Assembly (NCBI GenBank): GCA_035286595.1
Contig: DATEDA010000118.1
Span: 5,658 to 69,657 of the forward strand
DNA: 64,000 bases
Direction of reading: 5' to 3'
From: DATEDA01 sp035286595
GTDB taxonomy: Bacteria; Pseudomonadota; Gammaproteobacteria; Burkholderiales; SG8-39
Under the pieces are notes generated by a model. The model was given only the letters and a program-made list of their open reading frames with translations, was not told the origin of the DNA and searched no databases. Below, piece after piece: positions 59,636 to 64,000 of this stretch; within the stretch, counting starts at the first letter, position 1, and every line of letters starts with the position of its first letter. The position numbers and the translations under genes were made by a program.

Positions 59636-61185
59636 GCGGCGGGGCGCGGCCGGACCTGCCGCGCCGCGTCGGCGAGCTCGCACGGCGCGGCGCCGAGCGC
59701 TTCGGCGATGCCCCGGCCCTGGTGGAGGCCGCGCGGCGCCTCGACTACCGCGAGCTCGCGCGCGCGGTCGACGACGCGGCGGACGCGCTCGCCAGGCTCG
59801 GCGTCGGTCCCGGGGACCGCGCGCTGATCGTCAACGAGAACTGCGCCGCCGCGCTGGTGCTGGCGCTCGCGGCGATGCTGCGGGACGCGTGGCCGGTGCT
59901 CGTCAACGCGCGGCTCAGCCGGCGCGAGGTCGAGGCGATCCACGCGCACTGCTCGCCGCGGCGGTCGTTCTTCACCACCGAGGTTTCGGCGGAGGCCGCC
60001 CGCCACGCGGAAGCCGTGGGCGCCGGTCCTTTCCCGCTGCCGGGCGTCGGCACCGTCGCCGTCGGGCCGCGCGACGACAGCGCGGGGACCGAGCCGGTGC
60101 CGGACGATCCGTCCACGCAGGTGGCCGCGCTCATCTACACGTCGGGGACGACGGGTGCGCCAAAGGGCGTCATGCTGTCGCATCGCAATCTGCTGTTCGC
60201 CGCGACGACGGGCGCCGGGCTGCGGCGGCTCGCTCCGGGTGATCGCGTATACGCTGCACTGCCGATTTCGCACGTGTTCGGGCTCGCGTCGGTGAGCATG
60301 AGCGCGCTCGCCGCCGGCGCCGCCCTGCACCTCGTGCCCCGGTTCACGCCGGAAGGTCTGGCGGCGGCGCTGGAGGACGAAGGCATCAGCATCCTCCCCG
60401 GCGTGCCGGCGATGTACGCCCGGCTGCTCGATTACCTGCAACGGACTGGGCGTCCGGTCGTGGCGCTGCGCGTGCGCTTCCTCTACGCGGGCGGTGCACC
60501 GCTCGACGCCCAGCTCAAGGCGGACGTCGAAGCCCTCTTCGGGCAACCGCTGCACAACGGTTACGGCTTGACCGAGACCTCGCCGACGGTTTCCCAGACG
60601 CGCCTGGACGCGCCCCGCGCGGATCTGTCGATCGGTCCGCCGGTGCCGGGGATCGAGATCCGCATCGTCGATGCCGAAGGCGGTGCCGTCGCACGCGGCG
60701 AGACGGGCGAGCTTCACGTGCGCGGCCCCAACGTGATGCTGGGGTACTACCGCGCGCCCGAGCTGACTGCTGAGGCGCTCGGCGCGGACGGCTGGCTCCG
60801 GACCGGCGATCTCGCCCGCCAGGACGAGCGCGGCCACCTCTTCATCGCCGGCCGCAGCAAGGAGCTGATCATTCGCTCGGGCTTCAATGTCTACCCGATC
60901 GAGGTCGAGAGCGTGCTGAACCAGCATCCCGCGGTCAGCCAGAGCGCGGTCGTCGGGCGCGCCGTCGCCGGCGACGAGGAAGTGGTGGCGTTCGTGGAGC
61001 TGCGCGCGGGGGCCACAGCGACGGCGGGGGCGCTGCGGGCGTTTGCGGCCGAGCGCCTTGCGCCCTACAAGCGGCCGAGCGAAGTCGTCGTCCTCGCCGC
61101 GCTGCCGGCGACATCGACGGGGAAGGTGCTCAAGAGCAAGCTCCGCGAGCTGGCGGAAAAGCCGGACGCCGGAACGGCCGGATGA
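59632..61185 (+). CDS. acyl-CoA ligase, AMP-forming
   Basis: This 517-residue ligase is read from a TTG that overlaps the Usp stop as TTGA. Motifs are 'LIYTSGTTGAPKGVMLSH' near residue 166, 'NGYGLTETSPTVSQTR', 'DGWLRTGDLARQDERGHLFI', 'AGRSKELIIRSGFNVYPIEVE' (in two adjacent blocks) and the catalytic Lys in 'LPATSTGKVLKSKLRE'. It may activate a dicarboxylic, aromatic or fatty acid feeding the neighbouring beta-oxidation genes; the substrate is unresolved. Confidence 0.9.
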   Translation: MSGGARPDLPRRVGELARRGAERFGDAPALVEAARRLDYRELARAVDDAADALARLGVGPGDRALIVNENCAAALVLALAAMLRDAWPVLVNARLSRREVEAIHAHCSPRRSFFTTEVSAEAARHAEAVGAGPFPLPGVGTVAVGPRDDSAGTEPVPDDPSTQVAALIYTSGTTGAPKGVMLSHRNLLFAATTGAGLRRLAPGDRVYAALPISHVFGLASVSMSALAAGAALHLVPRFTPEGLAAALEDEGISILPGVPAMYARLLDYLQRTGRPVVALRVRFLYAGGAPLDAQLKADVEALFGQPLHNGYGLTETSPTVSQTRLDAPRADLSIGPPVPGIEIRIVDAEGGAVARGETGELHVRGPNVMLGYYRAPELTAEALGADGWLRTGDLARQDERGHLFIAGRSKELIIRSGFNVYPIEVESVLNQHPAVSQSAVVGRAVAGDEEVVAFVELRAGATATAGALRAFAAERLAPYKRPSEVVVLAALPATSTGKVLKSKLRELAEKPDAGTAG

Positions 61186-61274
61186 ACGCGGCTGGGCGCC
61201 GCGGCGCGCGTAATTGATCCTTGGGACAGGTGGTCCCGCGGCCGGTCGTCGGCCGGAGTCGCGGGCGAGCGGCG

Positions 61275-61463
61275 CTACTGCGCCCGGCTGCCGCTCAGCT
61301 TTCGCTGCGGAAGCACGCAGACGTTCTTGGTTGCGGGCTGCTCCTGCCGCCCGAGCTGCCGCCGGATCCGGGCGAAGGTTTTCGAGACGTTGGTGCTCGA
61401 CGCCGGGGTGTATCGGAACGCCTCGGAGAGGCAGGAGACATGTCCTTTGGGGAGAGTCCTCAT
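61275..61463 (-). CDS. small hypothetical protein next to ssrA
   Basis: This 62-residue basic peptide begins 'MRTLPKGHVSCLSEAFRYTP' and continues 'SSTNVSKTFARIRRQLGRQE'. It has a compact composition with low Ala/Gly bias, unlike the shadow frames around it. I recall similar short hypothetical proteins in betaproteobacteria but cannot verify this. In-frame ATGs at 61466 and 61478 are alternative starts. No function is assignable. Confidence 0.5.
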   Translation of the reverse strand: MRTLPKGHVSCLSEAFRYTPASSTNVSKTFARIRRQLGRQEQPATKNVCVLPQRKLSGSRAQ

Positions 61464-61562
61464 CATCGATCCATCCACTCAATGAGCCATCGGCGAGCAG
61501 CGTAGCCGGCGTCCGCTCCGACCTCAATACAATCGGCGGCCTAATCCGAAGGCGCCATGGTG

Positions 61563-61592
61563 AAAAAGAACGGCCCTGCAAGAGGGCCGTTT
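61563..61592 (-). terminator. intrinsic terminator of ssrA
   Basis: On the minus strand, AACGGCCC and GGGCCGTT form an 8-bp stem with a seven-base loop, followed after one base by a T5 run (61563-61567 as A on the plus strand). It lies seven bases beyond the tmRNA 3' CCA end. Confidence 0.85.
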
Positions 61593-61598
61593 TCATGT

Positions 61599-61964
61599 TG
61601 GTGGAGGCGGCGGGAATCGAACCCGCGTCCGCAAGCCCTCCACAGTCAGGACTACATGCTTAGCCTGGCCATTTGGATCTCGCCTCGCGCCCGCCGGCCG
61701 GCGGGCTGACGCTTGGCCAGCCGCTTCGACGGATCCACCCGGCCAAGCGGCCAGACCGGGCGGAGAGGCTGATGTGAATGGCGCTGCACCCGGCGAACCG
61801 GGCCTAGCCCATCAGCAGGCTAGTGCAGCGTCTCACCGGTGTTAGGCGGCGAGAGCGAAACGCTCGTCGTTGGCGTTTGTAAGTTTCCAGTGGATTTACG
61901 AGGGTACTGGTCCTCGGCATGCCCTGCGCTGCTTCGCAACCCACGTCGAGACCAGGTCGCCCCC
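61599..61964 (-). ncRNA. ssrA: transfer-messenger RNA (tmRNA), one-piece
   Basis: The 5' end GGGGGCGACC (61964 downward) pairs with the 3' GCCTCC-A-CCA (61599 upward), with one G-U, forming the tRNA-like acceptor. A T-arm 'GGGTTCGATTCCCGCC' precedes it. The tag frame at 61842-61874 reads Ala-Asn-Asp-Glu-Arg-Phe-Ala-Leu-Ala-Ala-stop, a classic proteobacterial degradation tag. tmRNA rescues stalled ribosomes with SmpB. The length of 366 nt is normal. Confidence 0.97.
61842..61874 (-). other. tmRNA tag-peptide reading frame (ANDERFALAA)
   Basis: Ten sense codons from GCC (the resume codon) to GCC, followed by TAA, lie within ssrA. The encoded ANDERFALAA ends in the Leu-Ala-Ala degron recognised by ClpXP-type proteases. 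Confidence 0.95.
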
Positions 61965-61996
61965 AGCGCGCTGCGCTTCCGCACAGCACAGGTGCA

Positions 61997-62659
61997 TTAT
62001 AAGGGCGTTCCGAGGTGGTTCAAGACCTCGAGCGGGTGCGCGACCACTGCGTCGGCGCCCCAGTCGCGCGGGTCGCCGCCCTCGCCGAGGTAGCCGTAGG
62101 CGGCGGCGATGACCGGCATCCCCGCCGCGCGCGCTGCCTGGACGTCGCGCACGTCGTCGCCGACGTAGAGGCAGCGCGCAACCTCGATCCCAAGCGCTTG
62201 CACGGCGTGCAGCAGCGGATCCGGGTGCGGCTTCGCCCGTTCGGTGGTGTCGCCCCCCACCACGCAGGCGGCGCGAGCGCGCAGCTCGAGCGCCTCGAGC
62301 AGCGGCACCGTGAAGCGCTCCGGCTTGTTGGTCACGACTCCCCACGCGAGGCCGCGCCCCTCGAGCGCGGCGAGCAACTCGGCAATGCCGTCGAACAGTC
62401 GCGTCTCGGCGCAGATCCGCTCCGCGTACAGGTCCAGGAACCGCGCCTTCAGCCGGTCGTATCCGGAATCCTGCGGATCGATCCCGAACCCGACCTGGAG
62501 CATCCCGCGCGCACCGCTCGAGGTGACCGGCCGCGCCCGCTCGAGCGAGACTGGTCGGCGTCCGTGCTCGGCGAGGAGGCGGTTCAGCGCTGCCGCCAGA
62601 TCCGGCGCCGTGTCGGCGAGCGTCCCGTCGAGATCGAACAGGACCGCGCGGATCGTCAT
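61997..62659 (-). CDS. gph: phosphoglycolate phosphatase (HAD family)
   Basis: This 220-residue HAD phosphatase has motif I 'LFDLDGTLADTAPDLAAALN' (residues ~7-26), motif II in 'GVVTNKPERF', the Lys of 'AKPHPDPLLHA' and motif IV 'LYVGDDVRDVQAARAAGM'. The LADTAPDLAAALN cap start is the betaproteobacterial Gph pattern, removing 2-phosphoglycolate. It overlaps ubiG by four bases (ATGA), the common ubiG-gph pair. Confidence 0.93.
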   Translation of the reverse strand: MTIRAVLFDLDGTLADTAPDLAAALNRLLAEHGRRPVSLERARPVTSSGARGMLQVGFGIDPQDSGYDRLKARFLDLYAERICAETRLFDGIAELLAALEGRGLAWGVVTNKPERFTVPLLEALELRARAACVVGGDTTERAKPHPDPLLHAVQALGIEVARCLYVGDDVRDVQAARAAGMPVIAAAYGYLGEGGDPRDWGADAVVAHPLEVLNHLGTPL

Positions 62660-63369
62660 TCCGGTACCCGCCTGGCGTGGATGATGTAGTTGACGTCCGT
62701 GTCCCGGCCGAGCGCGTAGATCTGCGTGAGCGGGTTGTACGTCATGCCGACCAGGCTCTTGACGTCGAGCCCGGCCTCGCGAGACCAGCGCGAGAGCTCC
62801 GACGGCTTGACGAATTTCGCGTAGTCGTGGGTACCCTTCGGCAGCAGGCGCAGCACGTACTCGGCGCCGATCACCGCCAGGAGGTAGGACTTCGGGTTGC
62901 GGTTGATGGTCGCGAAGAACACGTCGCCGCCCGCCCTGGCGAGGCGCGCGCACGCCCGTACGGTGCTCGCGGGATCGGGGACGTGCTCGAGCACCTCCAT
63001 GCACGTGACGACGTCGTAGCGGCCGGGCTCGCGCTCCGCGAGGCTCTCGGGCGAAACCAGCTCGTATTCGATCGCAAGCCCGGATTCGAGCCGGTGGATC
63101 TGCGCGATCCGCAGCGGCTTCTCGGCGAGATCGATCCCGGTCACGTGCGCGCCGGCGCGCGCCATCGCCTCGGCGAGGACGCCGCCGCCGCAGCCGACGT
63201 CGAGGACGCGCTTGCCGGCGAGCCGTGCCTTCCCGTCGATCCACGCGAGGCGCAGCGGGTTGATCTGGTGGAGCGGCCGGAACTCGCCGGCGGGATCCCA
63301 CCAGCGGTGCGCGAGCTCGCTGAACTTGGCGAGCTCCTTCGGGTCGACGTTGGCCGGCGCCTCGCTCAT
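62656..63369 (-). CDS. ubiG: ubiquinone biosynthesis O-methyltransferase UbiG
   Basis: This 237-residue SAM methyltransferase carries out both O-methylations of ubiquinone. It shows 'ELAKFSELAHRWWDPAGEFR', 'LHQINPLRLAWID', the SAM motif 'VLDVGCGGGVLAEAMARAGA', 'VTCMEVLEHVPDP' and 'LVGMTYNPLTQIYALG', all diagnostic. ATG 63369 is chosen because the conserved N-terminus begins there. Confidence 0.96.
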   Translation of the reverse strand: MSEAPANVDPKELAKFSELAHRWWDPAGEFRPLHQINPLRLAWIDGKARLAGKRVLDVGCGGGVLAEAMARAGAHVTGIDLAEKPLRIAQIHRLESGLAIEYELVSPESLAEREPGRYDVVTCMEVLEHVPDPASTVRACARLARAGGDVFFATINRNPKSYLLAVIGAEYVLRLLPKGTHDYAKFVKPSELSRWSREAGLDVKSLVGMTYNPLTQIYALGRDTDVNYIIHARRVPE

Positions 63370-63450
63370 GGTACGGACGATACTCGCCCGGGCAGGAACG
63401 CTCAAAGGCAGCCCCCGAGTCCGGTCACGCCCGAATGCCGGGGCCGCAAA

Positions 63451-63482
63451 GCAAGAAGCCCTGCCGAGGCAGGGCTTCTTGC
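63451..63482 (-). terminator. 15-bp perfect hairpin, probable terminator of the OmpA-family gene
   Basis: GCAAGAAGCCCTGCC and its exact complement GGCAGGGCTTCTTGC are separated by two bases. It lies 20 bp past the OmpA-family stop in the 133-bp gap before ubiG. Only three T residues follow on the minus strand, so termination may be imperfect; mRNA 3'-end protection is an alternative. Confidence 0.7.
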
Positions 63483-63502
63483 GGCAGTGGTTGCGCGACC
63501 GG

Positions 63503-64000
63503 CTACTTGGTCCGCGTTCCCACCACCTCGACCTCGACGCGGCGGTTCGGTGCGAGGCACTCGACCTGCTGCTTGAAGGTAAAGGTCGCCGACACGGGCG
63601 GGCACTTCTTGATCTGCTGCGTCGCGCCCTTGCCCTCGGTGTAGATGCGGTTGGCGTCGATGTTCTTGCTCACCAGGTACGCCTTGATGGCCTCGGCACG
63701 GCGCACGGACAGTCTCTGGTTGTACCCGGAGTTACCAATCGGGTCGGTGTGGCCGATCGCGATGATCACCTCGAGCGTGGTCCCGCCCAGCTTGCCGACG
63801 AGATCGTCGAGCCGCGCCTTGCCTTCGGGCTTCAGCACCGACTTGTCGAAGTCGAACAGCACGTCCGCAGCGAACGTGACCTTCTCGGTGACGGGCTTGG
63901 GCGCGGGCTTGGCCGCCGGCTTGACGGGCGCCGGGGCCGGGGCCGCCGGTGGCGGCGGCGCAGCCGCCGGCTTCGCCGCCGGCGGGAAGCACACGTCCCG
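63503..64000 (-). CDS. OmpA-family outer membrane protein, C-terminal part (runs off the window)
   Basis: The visible 165 residues begin beyond the window edge ('RDVCFPPAAKP') and cover a Pro/Ala/Lys linker. An OmpA peptidoglycan-binding domain follows: 'VTFAADVLFDFDKSVLKPEGK', 'IIAIGHTDPIGNSGYNQRLS', 'RRAEAIKAYLVSKNIDANRI', the 'EGKGATQQIKKCP' loop and 'CLAPNRRVEVEVVGT'. It ties the outer membrane to peptidoglycan. A possible GTG at 63994 inside the frame is unlikely to be the true start because upstream sequence continues in frame. Confidence 0.93.
   Translation of the reverse strand, partial: RDVCFPPAAKPAAAPPPPAAPAPAPVKPAAKPAPKPVTEKVTFAADVLFDFDKSVLKPEGKARLDDLVGKLGGTTLEVIIAIGHTDPIGNSGYNQRLSVRRAEAIKAYLVSKNIDANRIYTEGKGATQQIKKCPPVSATFTFKQQVECLAPNRRVEVEVVGTRTK

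Overview
The window is high-GC, densely packed bacterial chromosome that looks betaproteobacterial. The main pointers are a one-piece tmRNA encoding the tag ANDERFALAA, the ompA-family / ubiG / gph order next to it, a 3-hydroxybutyrate dehydrogenase, a DUF3563-like small protein and a DUF3305/DUF3306 formate dehydrogenase operon. This taxonomic call is an inference from gene content. I see no IS element, prophage, CRISPR array, tRNA or rRNA gene.

Layout. 1-6.3 kb: the start of mnmH, tesA, a ybbA/ybbP ABC exporter pair, a TAXI-type solute-binding protein and a small Ser/Thr kinase. 6.3-11.5 kb: an EamA transporter, an alpha/beta-hydrolase fused to a LuxR domain, an acyl-CoA ligase and rmuC. 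11.5-24.7 kb: a formate dehydrogenase island. moeA, mobA, fdhD and moaA run leftward. DUF3305, DUF3306, a six-cluster polyferredoxin, a TorD-like chaperone, a TAT peptide, FDH alpha (a Cys, not Sec, enzyme), FDH beta, a lipoprotein, cytochrome-b FDH gamma and an Ala/Lys-rich peptide run rightward, ending in a strong terminator. 24.7-29.7 kb: a MOT1-like molybdate transporter, a ModE-like one-component regulator and a tungstate-type ABC transporter (tupBCA), with palindromic sites between regulator and transporter. 29.8-35.4 kb: class I fumarase, an arsenic cluster (arsR-arsI, arsC convergent) and a second cofactor operon (mobB-moeA-moaD-moaE).

35.4-37.9 kb: a fluoride riboswitch heads a monovalent cation/proton antiporter, a universal stress protein and a HAD phosphatase. 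37.9-45.9 kb: a nine-gene V/A-type ATPase operon on the minus strand. 46-51.5 kb: an acyl-CoA ligase, bdhA, a DUF3563-like protein, a LysR regulator and a Ser/Thr kinase with a cyclic-nucleotide-binding domain. 51.5-56.1 kb: clpB behind a sigma-32-like promoter, two tandem exported YqgE/AlgH proteins and tag. 56.1-61.2 kb: an acyl-CoA dehydrogenase 3' remnant, gcdH, a 3-hydroxyacyl-CoA dehydrogenase, a Usp and a third acyl-CoA ligase. 61.2-64 kb: a small conserved-looking peptide, ssrA, gph, ubiG and an OmpA-family gene cut by the window end.

Taken together, the centre of the window (11.5-35.4 kb) is a working unit. Molybdate and tungstate are imported, pterin cofactor is built and matured (two MoeA copies), and it is inserted into a membrane-bound formate dehydrogenase whose electrons go to cytochrome b and possibly through the polyferredoxin. 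The right half adds ion homeostasis (fluoride-linked antiporter, V-type ATPase) and acyl-CoA catabolism consistent with glutaryl-CoA degradation.
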